From positions 62,001-126,000 of the forward strand of contig CAMFHP010000001.1 in assembly GCA_945952225.1 (NCBI GenBank): DNA of 64,000 bases, read 5' to 3'. The position numbers were made by a program, and so were the translations under genes. Positions 16,893 to 26,546 of this stretch are shown here, in pieces. The DNA comes from an uncultured Myxococcaceae bacterium (GTDB lineage: Bacteria > Myxococcota_A > Polyangia > Polyangiales > Ga0077539). Positions within the stretch are counted from its first letter, which is position 1. The number at the start of each line of letters is the position of its first letter. The notes beneath the pieces are model-generated. The model was not told where the DNA came from. It saw nothing but the letters and a program-made list of their open reading frames with translations, and made no database searches.

Positions 16893-19484
16893 TCAGCGCG
16901 CCTCGACCGCCGCGGCGCCCACGACGCCCACCGACAGCACGCCCCGCGCGGCGTCGTAGTGCCAGCATCCGTCGCATCCCGCGAGCGCCTCGGCCGCCGT
17001 GTCGACGCGTCGCAGGGGCGCCCCGTCGCGCGTCACCGCCGTGGGGGCCGGCGCGCGTGAAGACCCGCGGTTCGTCACGTCGATCTCCGCACGAAAATCG
17101 CTGTATTCACGGCCCGGCGTGAAGGTCACCCGCAGCGCGTCGTCGCCCTCGCGCACGGCCACGCGGGCGCCTTCGTAGACCTCGGTGCTGTGCTCTCCCG
17201 CGGGCACGATCCACGGTCGAAGGATGCGTCCGCGATCGGCCGCGTCGACCACCGCGGCGTCGTCGGTCGAGGCGAGCGTGTCGATCGCGCCGTCGATGCG
17301 GGGAATCATCGCGCCCCTTCGTACGAAGTACGTCGGCGATCCGAGGGGGGCATCGACGGTCACGTCGGCGGGGCCCGTGTACGCGCGCCGCGTGACGCCG
17401 TGCACCCACACGCCCGGCGGGATGTGCACCGCGCGAGAGGTCGCCCCCGCGGTGAGCACCGGGGCCACGTAGAGGTCGTCGCCGAGCAGGTACGCGTCGC
17501 GGTCGCGCAGCGATCCCGGGTCGTCGGGAAAGGCCAGCGGGAGCGAGAGCACGGCGGGTGTTCCGTCGCGCGAAGCGCGCTGTGCGGCGCCGTAGAGGTA
17601 GGGCACGAGGTCGTTGTGGAGCCGTGCGAGCGCGCGGTACGCGTCCGTCGCGTCGGGGGTGTAGCTCCACGGGTTGTGGCTCTCTCCGCCGCCGCCGAGC
17701 TGGAGCACGGGCGAGAGCGCGGTGTGCTCGGCCCATCGCAGCAGCACCTCGCGCGTCGGGCGTCCGCCGCGGTAGCCGCCCGTGTCGGCGCCGTAGTTCG
17801 GAAAGCCGCTCGCCGCGAGCGACACGAGCGCGTGCACCGAGGCCGGGAGCCCGCCCACCTGACGTCGTCCGTTGACCGTCTCGGCGCGGCGAAAATCGTT
17901 GTCGAGATCGCCGGGCCACACCACGTCGGCGACGCGCTGACCGCCCCAGCTCGACCCGCGCACGAGGAGGAATCCATCACCCGCCGAGCGCTGTTCGAAC
18001 GCGGCCTGGTAGGCGCGGTGATAGCCCTGCGGATAGAGCGCGTGGCCGTTGCGCTCGTCGTCGCCGCTCGCGAACACGAAGCCCGGACGTGCGCCGAGAA
18101 TGTCGGTCACGATGTCTTCGCCGTAATCGAGCTTGAAGCCCCGCACGCCGAGGTCGACGAGGGGCGCGAGGCGCGACGTCCAGAAGGCGCTCGCCGCGGG
18201 CGAGGTGAAGTCGATCATCGCGCCGTTCGAGTCGGGCATTCCGCCGGCGCCGCCGGGCGACGAGATGCTCACGTAGGGCTCGTTCGTGGCGCGCAATCGC
18301 ACGAGGTGTCCCGCGTCGCGGGCCTGCACGTAGAGGCGTTCGGCGGGGTTCGCGGGCTGCGCGCCGGGGGCCACCGCGTCGAGGTAGGGCGTGTGCCACA
18401 CGAGCACCTTGAAGCCCATGCGCGTGAGCTCAGCGAACATGCCCGGCGGGTCGGGGAAGCGCGTCGTGTCGAAGTCCGCGTCGTTGTAGGAACGCTGCCA
18501 CGGGTTGTCGATCCACACGGTGGTCGCGGGCACGCGCTCGGCCCGCAGGCGCCGCACGTCTTCGAAGAGCTCGTCGCGGTTTCTCCACTCGTTGCGCCAG
18601 TGCATCGGGCCGTAGACCCAGCGCGGCGGGAGCCTCGGGAGCCCCGATTGACGCGTGTACGCCGCCACCACGTCGGCGGGCCGCGGACCCACAAAAACAA
18701 GGGTCTCTGCGCGCGCCGTGTCGAAGGTCGCGCGCACCCGCGTCGGATCCGACGAGGCCACGTCGAAGGCCCCGGGCGCGAGCGTCTTCACGAACATTCC
18801 GTAGGCGCGCGTCGAGACGAAGAAGGGCACCGGAACGTGAAACTCGTTGGTGCCCGACGCGCTCGTTCCGTCGATGCCGAACTGCATGGGCACCACGGAG
18901 CCCCGCGCGTCGGGATCGCCGAAGCGCTCGCCGAGTCCGTGGTACTGCCCCGCGTCGGCGGCGAGGGAGAGGCGCAGCATCGCCGCGTCGCGTCCGGTGG
19001 CCTCGACGGCCACGCGGTACACGCCCTCTTCGACGCGCGAGAGCGACACGCGCACGGGCCCCGCGGCGCCGAGCGAGAAGGTCACCGCGCCCTCGGCGGC
19101 GTTCTCGTCGATGACGTACGCGGGCGTCTCCCACGTGATGCCCGCGGGCTCGGCGCTGCGCGTGTCGGGGGCGCGCGCCGGGTCGGGACCACCCTTCGCG
19201 GTGCCCACTTCGAGGAAGCTTCCGTTGTCGGGCGAGGCGAACCAGAGGCTCCCGTCGGGGCGCTCGACGCGCAGGGCCACGCCGCGGGGACCGGCCGTGA
19301 GCGACACCCGCGCGCGGGCGTCTTCGAGGCGCACCGTGGCCGTGCGCGTGGGGGCTTCGGCGGCGTCGAAGGACGCGTCGCGCGGGCCCACGGTTCCATC
19401 GGTGACGGCGGGCGTCGGGTCGGTGCACGAGGCCGCGACGAGGGTCATCGCAGCGAGCGGAGAGAGGGAGTGCGGGCGCTTCAC
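16893..19484 (-). CDS. Secreted GH31 alpha-glycosidase, probable lipoprotein
   Basis: This 863-residue enzyme starts at GTG (VKRPHSLSPL) with a signal ending in LVAASC, suggesting lipid anchoring. The GH31 barrel is clear: RWVYGPMHWRN, TTVWIDNPW, the catalytic nucleophile Asp453 in GFKLDYGED and the acid/base Asp526 in VWPGDLDNDF. The N-terminal beta-sandwich precedes it, and C-terminal beta-domains follow. GH31 enzymes remove alpha-linked glucose, xylose or sulfoquinovose; the acceptor cannot be told from sequence alone. It lies 41 bases downstream of a Cys-rich lipoprotein gene on the same strand. Confidence 0.87.
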   Translation of the reverse strand: MKRPHSLSPLAAMTLVAASCTDPTPAVTDGTVGPRDASFDAAEAPTRTATVRLEDARARVSLTAGPRGVALRVERPDGSLWFASPDNGSFLEVGTAKGGPDPARAPDTRSAEPAGITWETPAYVIDENAAEGAVTFSLGAAGPVRVSLSRVEEGVYRVAVEATGRDAAMLRLSLAADAGQYHGLGERFGDPDARGSVVPMQFGIDGTSASGTNEFHVPVPFFVSTRAYGMFVKTLAPGAFDVASSDPTRVRATFDTARAETLVFVGPRPADVVAAYTRQSGLPRLPPRWVYGPMHWRNEWRNRDELFEDVRRLRAERVPATTVWIDNPWQRSYNDADFDTTRFPDPPGMFAELTRMGFKVLVWHTPYLDAVAPGAQPANPAERLYVQARDAGHLVRLRATNEPYVSISSPGGAGGMPDSNGAMIDFTSPAASAFWTSRLAPLVDLGVRGFKLDYGEDIVTDILGARPGFVFASGDDERNGHALYPQGYHRAYQAAFEQRSAGDGFLLVRGSSWGGQRVADVVWPGDLDNDFRRAETVNGRRQVGGLPASVHALVSLAASGFPNYGADTGGYRGGRPTREVLLRWAEHTALSPVLQLGGGGESHNPWSYTPDATDAYRALARLHNDLVPYLYGAAQRASRDGTPAVLSLPLAFPDDPGSLRDRDAYLLGDDLYVAPVLTAGATSRAVHIPPGVWVHGVTRRAYTGPADVTVDAPLGSPTYFVRRGAMIPRIDGAIDTLASTDDAAVVDAADRGRILRPWIVPAGEHSTEVYEGARVAVREGDDALRVTFTPGREYSDFRAEIDVTNRGSSRAPAPTAVTRDGAPLRRVDTAAEALAGCDGCWHYDAARGVLSVGVVGAAAVEAR

Positions 19485-19525
19485 GGCGGCGCGAGTGTAC
19501 GCGCGAAACGCCGTGCGCGAAGGGC

Positions 19526-20956
19526 TCAGAACGTGGTCGAGAAGCTCGCGTCGCAGTAGCCCACGGTCTCGTCGCCGCTGCGGAACTGCGACACGCCCTC
19601 GTGGTGGAAGTACCAGCGGTTGCGGCTCGGGAGCACCGCGAAGGAGCACATGTCGCTGAGGTTCGTGAAGCGCGCGAGCTCGCGCACCTCGCCGGTCACG
19701 AGGTTCTGCCGCACGACGGTCTGCGCGTCGCGCACGTAGTCGACCCACGGGGTTCCGTCGACGTTCTCGGCCACGCCCCAGAAGGCCCACGACTCGCACG
19801 ACTGGTGCGCGGCGATGGGCGCGATGGTGAGCGCGGTGACCGTGGGCGGCACGTTGCCGAAGATCCACGCGCGCGTGCCCTGCGTGACGATCACGCGATC
19901 GGGACCCGCGAAGATCCCTGCCTCGCGGCCCGTCGCGCGGTCGAGGAAGATCGTCGTGGGGAGCGCGATGCGCGCGCCGAGGTTCAGCGCCGCGTCGACG
20001 GTCACCACCGTGTCGACGATCGAGGTGAGCTCGTTGAGCGGCGTGCCGTTCGAAGCCAGCGAGAACACCTGGTTGAGTCGGAACGCGCCGAAGAGTCCGT
20101 CGTAGCGCGCCATGGGGTTCTCCGTGGGCAACGGCGAGAGCGTGTCGGACTGGAACGCCCCCGTGCGCGTGTCGCCCGTGTAGAACACCGCGCCGTCGCG
20201 CACCGCGATGCCGCCGCGGTCGTCGCCGGTGATCATGTTGTGCTCCGTCGCGAGGCAGTTCGAAACGCCCAGCGAGCGCACCGCGAAGGGCGTCGCCGCA
20301 GGGATCGCAGCGCAGCGCCCGGACTGACACGCGAAGCCCGACGGACACGCCACGCCGCACGCGCCGCAGTTGGCCGCGTCGCTCGTGAGGTTCACGCACG
20401 TGGCGCCGCAGCGCGTGGTGCCCGGCTCGCACGCGTCGATTGCGCAGGTGCCGCCCGCGCAGCGCGCGCCGGGGCCGCAGAAGCGTCCGCACGCGCCGCA
20501 GTTGGCCGCGTCGGTCGTGAGGTCGACGCAGCTGTCGCCGCAGAGGGTGAGCCCGCGTCCGCACGAGATCGCGAGGCAGCGTCCGCGCAGGCAGCGCGCG
20601 CCGAAGCCGCACGAGACACCGCAGCCGCCGCAGTTGCTCGGGTCGTTGTCGAGGTCGGCGCAGACGTCGCCGCACGCGCGGAAGGGCGTCGGGCAGTCGG
20701 GCTGGGGAACGTCGGGCGGCAGGGTCACATCGGGCGGCGGGGGCACATCGGGCGTGACGGGACGATCCGGTGCGACAGGCACGTCGGGTGTGACAGGGCG
20801 ATCGGGTGCGACTGGCACATCGGGCGAGGGCGGCGCGTCGGGCGTCGGGGGAACGTCGCCCGCGTCGGTGCGGTAGTCATCGGCGACGGTGCGCGCGCCG
20901 CAGGCCGTGGAAACAGCCGCGAGCGCGACGAGCAGGAGCACACGGGGGGAATGCAT
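19526..20956 (-). CDS. Cys-rich repeat surface lipoprotein
   Basis: This 476-residue protein starts at the ATG at 20956, with a signal peptide ending in VSTACG. A Pro/Asp/Val repeat linker (PDVPVAPDRPVT units, about residues 28-85) leads into three tandem Cys-rich repeats of about 38 residues built on C-G-x-x-C-x-(D/N)-L-x-x-D-x-x-N-C-G-x-C-G. A C-terminal beta-rich domain of about 260 residues follows. Such repeats are common in myxobacterial outer-surface proteins and are often mislabelled as tryptophan synthase in automatic annotation; there is no such similarity here. It probably shares an operon with the GH31 enzyme. Confidence 0.75.
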   Translation of the reverse strand: MHSPRVLLLVALAAVSTACGARTVADDYRTDAGDVPPTPDAPPSPDVPVAPDRPVTPDVPVAPDRPVTPDVPPPPDVTLPPDVPQPDCPTPFRACGDVCADLDNDPSNCGGCGVSCGFGARCLRGRCLAISCGRGLTLCGDSCVDLTTDAANCGACGRFCGPGARCAGGTCAIDACEPGTTRCGATCVNLTSDAANCGACGVACPSGFACQSGRCAAIPAATPFAVRSLGVSNCLATEHNMITGDDRGGIAVRDGAVFYTGDTRTGAFQSDTLSPLPTENPMARYDGLFGAFRLNQVFSLASNGTPLNELTSIVDTVVTVDAALNLGARIALPTTIFLDRATGREAGIFAGPDRVIVTQGTRAWIFGNVPPTVTALTIAPIAAHQSCESWAFWGVAENVDGTPWVDYVRDAQTVVRQNLVTGEVRELARFTNLSDMCSFAVLPSRNRWYFHHEGVSQFRSGDETVGYCDASFSTTF

Positions 20957-21090
20957 CGGGGACGTCCTCGGGATGGGGGATGCGCCGCGCGGGAGGCGTC
21001 GGGACCCATCGACGCCGCGCCGCCCGCACGTGACCGTATACAACAGCGAAAAGGGTGCCATCATCGCGCCCCTTCACGGAGCGTCACACC

Positions 21091-21801
21091 ATGAGCACCC
21101 CCCACCTCTCGGCGAAGCCCGGCGACATCGCCGACATCGTTCTCCTGCCCGGCGATCCCCTGCGCGCGAAGCTCATCGCCGAGCGCTTCTTCGAGAGCCC
21201 GAAGTGTCACAACGAGGTGCGCGGCATGCTCGGGTACACGGGCACCTACAAGGGCCGCCGCGTGTCGGTGCAGGGCACGGGCATGGGCATTCCGTCGATC
21301 TCGATCTACGCCTCGGAGCTCATGAACACCTACGGCGCGAAGACCCTCGTGCGCGTGGGAACGTGCGGCGCGATTCAGCCCGCGGTGAAGCTCCGCGACC
21401 TCGTGATCGCGCAGAGCGCTTCGACGGATTCGTCGATCATCAGCACGCGCTTCAAGGGCATGGCCTACGCGCCCGCGGCGGACTACGAGCTCCTCTCGCG
21501 CTCGGTGAACTCGGCCCGCGCGCGGGGCTTTCAGGTGCACGTGGGCAACGTGCTCTCGACCGACACCTTCTACGACGAAGACCCCGAGGCGTGGACGCTC
21601 TGGGCCCGCTACAACGTGCTCGCCCTGGAGATGGAAGCCGCGGGGCTCTACACCCTCGCCGCGCGCCACGGGGCCCGCGCGCTCGCCGTGCTCATGGTGA
21701 GCGACAGCCTGATCACCCACGACAAGCTCAGCCCCGAGGAGCGCCAGACGGGCTTCGCCGACATGGTCACCGCCGCCCTCGACGCCGCCATTCACGACTG
21801 A
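21091..21801 (+). CDS. deoD: Purine-nucleoside phosphorylase DeoD
   Basis: This 236-residue hexameric-type phosphorylase cleaves purine ribo- and deoxyribonucleosides with phosphate. Family segments are [15 protein letters not shown] (phosphate loop), [26 protein letters not shown] and [14 protein letters not shown] (ribose/base binding, with the MEAAGL Glu), plus the catalytic Asp in MVSDSL. The ATG at 21091 gives the usual length and the typical MSTPHL-x-A start. It is the first gene on the plus strand after a divergent gap. Confidence 0.95.
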   Translation: MSTPHLSAKPGDIADIVLLPGDPLRAKLIAERFFESPKCHNEVRGMLGYTGTYKGRRVSVQGTGMGIPSISIYASELMNTYGAKTLVRVGTCGAIQPAVKLRDLVIAQSASTDSSIISTRFKGMAYAPAADYELLSRSVNSARARGFQVHVGNVLSTDTFYDEDPEAWTLWARYNVLALEMEAAGLYTLAARHGARALAVLMVSDSLITHDKLSPEERQTGFADMVTAALDAAIHD

Positions 21802-21820
21802 CAGGAAACGTCACACCGCC

Positions 21821-23059
21821 ATGCGCTCCCTCGCGCTCGTGTGGGCCTTCGCGGCCGTGCTTCCCGCGTGTGCGAGCACCGCGGGCGCGCAGTTCGCCGA
21901 CGCGTCCGCGGATGGGGCGGGCGATGCGTCGGACGGTGCGGGGGATGGCGCGACGGGCGCGTGCGTGTGGCGTGCGGGTGAGGTGCGCACGGTGCCCTCG
22001 ACGAGCGCGCGGTGTGTGCTTCACGACGCGATCCGCACGGGGGCCGCGACGACGGTGCTGCGTGCTTGCTCCGACGGAACGGGGAGTGACGCGCGCTGGC
22101 GCTACGACCTGGTCACGCTCGATGCGCTCGGACGCGCGGGCGCCACCACCGCGCTCGCCGACGGAAGGGCCCCGAGCGCGCTCACCGGCAACCTCACGCG
22201 CGACCCCACGGGACGCGTGCGCGCGCTGCTCCCCGAGACCGACGGCGCGGCCGCGGAGCTCGTGCGGGTGGATGGCACCTCGGTGCTCCGCACGCCGATC
22301 GCGCAGCCGCCGGAGAGCTTTCCCATCACGCAGCCGCGCGGCCTCGCTGCGCGCGCCGACACGCTCTCGTGTGTGGCCGAACAGGTGCGCGGCGCGTGGG
22401 GCGTGTCGCTGCTCACGTTCGAAGCGACGGGGGCGTTGCGCACGACCGTCGACCTCGGGCTGCCGCTCGCGCCCTCGGTGTTCGCGCGCGTTCCGTGGCC
22501 CGGCAACGAGGGAACCTTCGCGATGTTGTGGTTCGATCCGCGCGGCTCCACGGGCCTCACGCTGCGCCGCTACGAGGCCTCGGGCGCGCCGCGCACCGAC
22601 GCGGGCGCCTCCCTCGACCTCGCCGTGAACGACCCGATCCGCGCGGTGCTGCTGCCCGACGGAGACGGCGCGCTGCTCGTCTGGGAGGCCGTGGCCGACA
22701 CGCTTCCGCCCCTCGGCGAGGTGGCCACGCGGAGGCTCGACGCGCAGGGGGTTCCGCGCTCCGAGATGCTCCAGTTCACCGAGCTGGGGTTCTACGCCGG
22801 CGGCCTCGACGCGACGGTGGCGCAGGGCACGCGATGGATCACCGCGGTCACGGGCTCGGGCGTGTTGCGCCTCGGCGCGTTCGCCCTCGACGACGCGGGC
22901 GCGCTCACGCCGCTGCGCGTTCCGCTCTCGATGGTGGGAGCGGTCAACGCGCGGGCGCGCATCGTCGAGACCGACGCGGGGGCGCTCGTGGTGTTCGCGC
23001 GCGATGCCGCGACGGTCGCTGCGGTGCCGCTCACCTGCGACCGCTCGGGTCGCCCGTAA
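21821..23059 (+). CDS. Putative lipoprotein with propeller-like repeats
   Basis: This 412-residue protein has a signal peptide ending in VLPACAS and a short Asp/Gly/Ala linker (ASADGAGDASDGAGDGA). The body has repeated beta segments with D-G and G-x-x-x-L patterns, which could form a propeller, but no blade motif is certain. It follows deoD by 19 bases and may share its transcript, though no functional link is evident. The 3' end overlaps the convergent dehydrogenase gene by 29 bases. Confidence 0.6.
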   Translation: MRSLALVWAFAAVLPACASTAGAQFADASADGAGDASDGAGDGATGACVWRAGEVRTVPSTSARCVLHDAIRTGAATTVLRACSDGTGSDARWRYDLVTLDALGRAGATTALADGRAPSALTGNLTRDPTGRVRALLPETDGAAAELVRVDGTSVLRTPIAQPPESFPITQPRGLAARADTLSCVAEQVRGAWGVSLLTFEATGALRTTVDLGLPLAPSVFARVPWPGNEGTFAMLWFDPRGSTGLTLRRYEASGAPRTDAGASLDLAVNDPIRAVLLPDGDGALLVWEAVADTLPPLGEVATRRLDAQGVPRSEMLQFTELGFYAGGLDATVAQGTRWITAVTGSGVLRLGAFALDDAGALTPLRVPLSMVGAVNARARIVETDAGALVVFARDAATVAAVPLTCDRSGRP

Positions 23060-23996
23060 GAAACGCCGCCCAGGGCACCTCGGAGTGGCGCTCGGTGCGC
23101 TCGGTGCCGAAGCCCGCCGCGGCCTCGACGGCCTTCACCTGCGCGGCGATGTCTTCGCGTCCGTGCCCCAGCGCGCGCGCCATGCTGGTCATCTGCTGGA
23201 TGGCCGCGAGGCCCGGCATCGGCACGCGGTACCACTGGGCCTCGGCGAGCGCGAGGGTCTGGTCTTTGTGCAGAAGATCCAGGGAGAAGTGCGTTTCGAA
23301 ATCCCGCCGCGCCATCGCGCCGCCCTTGAAGTTCCAGTAGGGCGAGGCGAAGCCCGAGGCCTGGATCACTTCGAGCACCTTCTCCATGGGAATGCCCGCG
23401 CGCGCGCCCAGCGTGGCCCCTTCGGCGAGGCCTTCGAGCATGAACGAGATGATCGTGTTGCCGATGAGCTTCATCACCGCCGCGGTGCCCGTCGGGCCCA
23501 CGTAGATCACCTTCGACGCGAACGCTTCGAGCACGGGCAGACATGCCGTGTGGAGCTCGGCCGGGCCGCCGGTCATCACCACCAGCGTGCCGTCGCGCGC
23601 GCCCTGCTTCGAGCCCGTCACCGGCGCTTCGAGAAACTCCACGCCGTACTTCTTCGCGCCCTCGGCCATCGCGAGCGCCGTGGGTCGGCCGATGGTGCTG
23701 GTCTCGATCCAGCGAAGGCCCGGACGTGCCCCCGAGAGGATTCCGTCGTGCCCCGTGGCCACCGCGCCGAGCACGTGCGGCGTCGAGAGGCAGGTGATCA
23801 CCACGTCGACCTGCTCGGCCAGCTCGCGCGGCGTCGCGGCCACCGTGGCGCCCTCGTGGGCGAGCGCGTCGGCGGCGCGACGCGTGCGGTTCCACACCGT
23901 GAGGGGAAAGCCCTTGCGGAGGAAGTTCTGCGCGATGCCCGAGCCCATGATGCCCAGGCCCGCAACCCCGATGCGCGGACGGTCGTGCGTGCTCAT
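23031..23996 (-). CDS. NAD(P)-dependent beta-hydroxyacid dehydrogenase
   Basis: This 321-residue enzyme belongs to the 3-hydroxyisobutyrate/6-phosphogluconate dehydrogenase superfamily, which also includes glyoxylate and succinic-semialdehyde reductases. It has the N-terminal dinucleotide motif GVAGLGIMGSGIAQN, the substrate-binding EAPVTGSKQGARDG loop and the catalytic Lys in TAAVMKLIGN. Position Arg rather than acidic residue after the second strand (WNRTRR) suggests NADPH. The start at 23996 matches the family; an in-frame ATG six codons earlier (24014) is possible. The exact substrate is not predictable. Confidence 0.85.
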   Translation of the reverse strand: MSTHDRPRIGVAGLGIMGSGIAQNFLRKGFPLTVWNRTRRAADALAHEGATVAATPRELAEQVDVVITCLSTPHVLGAVATGHDGILSGARPGLRWIETSTIGRPTALAMAEGAKKYGVEFLEAPVTGSKQGARDGTLVVMTGGPAELHTACLPVLEAFASKVIYVGPTGTAAVMKLIGNTIISFMLEGLAEGATLGARAGIPMEKVLEVIQASGFASPYWNFKGGAMARRDFETHFSLDLLHKDQTLALAEAQWYRVPMPGLAAIQQMTSMARALGHGREDIAAQVKAVEAAAGFGTERTERHSEVPWAAFLTGDPSGRR

Positions 23997-24053
23997 CTCC
24001 GCGGCACGATACACAGCGCCGCGAAGCCCACGGAGCGTGAAATCGCGCGAGCG

Positions 24054-24914
24054 CTACTCGGCGCGGACGCGGGCGCGGAGCGCGAGGTCGAACACCAGCG
24101 AGGCCGCGTCGAGGCCCTGCATCGCGAAGGGACGCGTGCGCATGCGGTGAACGGTCACCGTGCCGCCGCCCCGCACGATCTCGCGGGCGCGCTCGGTGCT
24201 CGCCGCGTCGAGGTCATAGGCGCCCTCGTCGCGCGCGCCGCACACGAGCGAGCCGTTGCCCTCGAACACGATGGCCACGCGGTCGTCGGCGTCGCCGCGC
24301 TGCCAGCGGATCGCCGTCGCACGACGATCGAGGGCGAGGGACGCATCGGCCGCGAGGGGCAGCAGCGCGTCGTTCACGTGCACGTTGGCGAGGGGATCGG
24401 GCGCGCGCGACGAGACCTCGAAGCCCCCGATGCCCGAGTCGTCGGCGCCCGTCGCACGAAAGCGCCAGGTGCCCAGGGGCATGTCGCTCTCGGCGTTGTA
24501 GAGCACACCCGACACGACGTTCCAGAGGTCGGGGAATCGGCGGGGCTGGAGCGAGAGTTCGCGGCCCTCGGAGTCGACGCGGATGGTGCCCACGTCGAGG
24601 AGACGGACCTCGGCGCGGAGCGAGTCGGGCGCGGCCGCGGGCGAGGTCACGCCGTGCTCGACGCACACGCCCACCTGGGGCACCGCGGGAATGCCCACGA
24701 GGTCGGGGAGCGCTTCGTCTCGCACGCCCGTGATGCGGAGGAAGCGCGCGCCCACCTGCACGCCCGGCGCGCTCGCGCCCTCGATGCGTTCGACGAAGAG
24801 CATCCCCGTGGAGTGCGTGGGCGCATCGGCCTCGGCCTGAGGCTCGTAGCCCGAACCCGTGCAGGCCGCTGCCAGCACCGCCACACCCACGATCGAGAAC
24901 GCAAGAGACCGCAC
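24054..24914 (-). CDS. Putative lipoprotein of unknown function
   Basis: The GTG at 24914 gives 286 residues and is supported by GGAG eight bases upstream. The signal peptide (FSIVGVAVLAAACTGSG) ends in a reasonable lipobox. The mature part has beta-rich segments and several Cys residues. No known domain is recognised. It stands alone between convergent and divergent neighbours. Confidence 0.6.
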   Translation of the reverse strand: MRSLAFSIVGVAVLAAACTGSGYEPQAEADAPTHSTGMLFVERIEGASAPGVQVGARFLRITGVRDEALPDLVGIPAVPQVGVCVEHGVTSPAAAPDSLRAEVRLLDVGTIRVDSEGRELSLQPRRFPDLWNVVSGVLYNAESDMPLGTWRFRATGADDSGIGGFEVSSRAPDPLANVHVNDALLPLAADASLALDRRATAIRWQRGDADDRVAIVFEGNGSLVCGARDEGAYDLDAASTERAREIVRGGGTVTVHRMRTRPFAMQGLDAASLVFDLALRARVRAE

Positions 24915-25031
24915 AGAACGCTCCGTGTTGGAGCCTCGGAGTATAGAGACCCCCCGCGTCGGAGCGCAACGTGACGACAGACTGTCAGAACGTTTCAAGC
25001 GCGCGAGGGCTGTGATTCCATTCCGCGCGCC

Positions 25032-26147
25032 GTGAACACGCACCCTGCAACGAGCGAAGACACCCTCGACACGCTGGCCGGTTCGGTGATCGTCGGAGGC
25101 TTCGACGGCACCGCGCTCCCGCACGAAATCTCCGCGCGGCTCGCGTGCGGACACCTCGCGGGCGTCACCCTCTTTCGCCGCAACATCGTCGACGTGCGCC
25201 AGGTCCGCGCGCTCAACACGTCACTCGTCGCCGCGTGCGCGGGAGGCCTCCCGCCCATCGTCTCCATCGACCAGGAGGGCGGCCGTGTGGCGCGGCTGCG
25301 CGAGGGCGTGGCGAAGGTTCCTCCGATGCGCGCGTTGGGCACCCTCGATGACCCGTCGCTCACGCGCCGCGTGGCCGCGATGGTGGCCCGCGAGCTCGCC
25401 GCGCTGGGCGTGAACCTCAACTTCGCGCCCGTGTGCGATGTGGACAGCAACCCCGCGAACCCCATCATCGGCGACCGCGCGTTCGGCCGCGATGCCGCCA
25501 CGGTGATCCGTCACGTCGTGCCGTGGATCGAGGGCATGCGCGACGAGCGCGTGATGGGCTGCGCGAAGCACTTTCCCGGTCACGGCGACACCGCGCACGA
25601 CAGCCACCTGGAGCTTCCGCGCATCGCCCACGACCGCGCGCGCCTCGACGCGGTGGAGCTTCCGCCGTTTCGCGCGGCCTTCGCGGCGGGCGTCGACTCG
25701 GTGATGAGCGCGCATGTGCTCTTCGAAGCGCTCGACCCCGACGTGCCCGCGACGCTCTCGCGCGCCGTGATGACCGGGCTCCTCCGCGACGACGTGGCGA
25801 AGGGGAGCGACGCGGTGATCTTCTCCGACGACCTTCACATGAAGGCCGTGGCTGATCGTTGGGGTGTCGAAGCGTCGGGCGTGGCGGCCATCGCCGCGGG
25901 CTGCGACGGGCTGCTCGTGTGCACCGACCCCGACTCGCAGGAGCGCGTGCGCCTCGCCCTCGTGGCCCGTGCGCGCGATGACCGTGCGTTCGAAGCGCGG
26001 CTCCGAGATGCCTCGGCGCGCATGGGACGGATGCGAGCGCGCTTCGCGCCTTCGCCCGCGGAGAGCGATGCGGCGCTGGAGCGTGTGCTGGGGCGCGCCG
26101 ACCACCGCGCGCTGTGCGACGAGCTCGCCTCGCGCGCGGCGGTCTGA
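25032..26147 (+). CDS. nagZ: Beta-N-acetylhexosaminidase NagZ (GH3)
   Basis: This 371-residue cytoplasmic enzyme trims GlcNAc from 1,6-anhydro-MurNAc muropeptides in peptidoglycan recycling. It has PPIVSIDQEGGRVARL, the hallmark KHFPGHGDTAHDSH loop that carries the catalytic Asp/His dyad, and the nucleophile Asp in IFSDDLHM. The start is a GTG. Length is normal for NagZ without an extra C-terminal domain. A periplasmic form is not indicated, because no signal peptide is seen. Confidence 0.9.
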   Translation: MNTHPATSEDTLDTLAGSVIVGGFDGTALPHEISARLACGHLAGVTLFRRNIVDVRQVRALNTSLVAACAGGLPPIVSIDQEGGRVARLREGVAKVPPMRALGTLDDPSLTRRVAAMVARELAALGVNLNFAPVCDVDSNPANPIIGDRAFGRDAATVIRHVVPWIEGMRDERVMGCAKHFPGHGDTAHDSHLELPRIAHDRARLDAVELPPFRAAFAAGVDSVMSAHVLFEALDPDVPATLSRAVMTGLLRDDVAKGSDAVIFSDDLHMKAVADRWGVEASGVAAIAAGCDGLLVCTDPDSQERVRLALVARARDDRAFEARLRDASARMGRMRARFAPSPAESDAALERVLGRADHRALCDELASRAAV

Positions 26148-26159
26148 GCGAGGGACTGG

Positions 26160-26471
26160 CTACTTCTCGTCTTCGTCTTCGTCGTCGTCGGGCGAGCCGT
26201 TGAGCGCGGTCATCATCTCGGTCGAGGCCTTGAAGGTGACCTTCTTGCGCGAGGGCACCTCGATCTCGGCGCGCGTCTGGGGGTTGATGGCCTTGCGGGC
26301 CTTGGTGACCTTGAGGCGGAACGTGCCGATGCCGTCGAGGGGCACCTTGCCGTCGCCTTCTTTGATGGCGCGGGCGAGCGTGGTGAGCACGCCTTCGAGC
26401 GCCTTCGTGGCCTGCTCGCGCGAGACCCCCATGGTCTGCATCGCGAGGTCTACGAGTTCCTTCTGTCGCAT
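26160..26471 (-). CDS. HU/IHF-family DNA-binding protein with acidic tail
   Basis: This 103-residue nucleoid protein has the HU fold: helical N-terminus (KELVDLAMQTMGVSREQATKAL) and the beta-arm region (GIGTFRLKVTKARKAINPQTRAEIEVPSRKKVTFKAS), whose NPQT is the proline-tip motif that inserts into bent DNA. The last ten residues are DDDEDEDEK-like, an acidic tail not present in standard HU, which could modulate DNA affinity. It lies 75 bases downstream of a DNA methyltransferase gene on the same strand. Confidence 0.9.
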   Translation of the reverse strand: MRQKELVDLAMQTMGVSREQATKALEGVLTTLARAIKEGDGKVPLDGIGTFRLKVTKARKAINPQTRAEIEVPSRKKVTFKASTEMMTALNGSPDDDEDEDEK

Positions 26472-26546
26472 GGTTCTCCGTGGTCGGATCGCGGCGCCAC
26501 GGTGAGGGGGCGCCGTCGTGGGATTGGGGGGTTGGGGGGTGTGGGA

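Noticed and set aside
19526-20956. Tryptophan synthase alpha-chain annotation
   Set aside because: This name is commonly attached to myxobacterial Cys-rich repeats, but no TrpA barrel motif is present.
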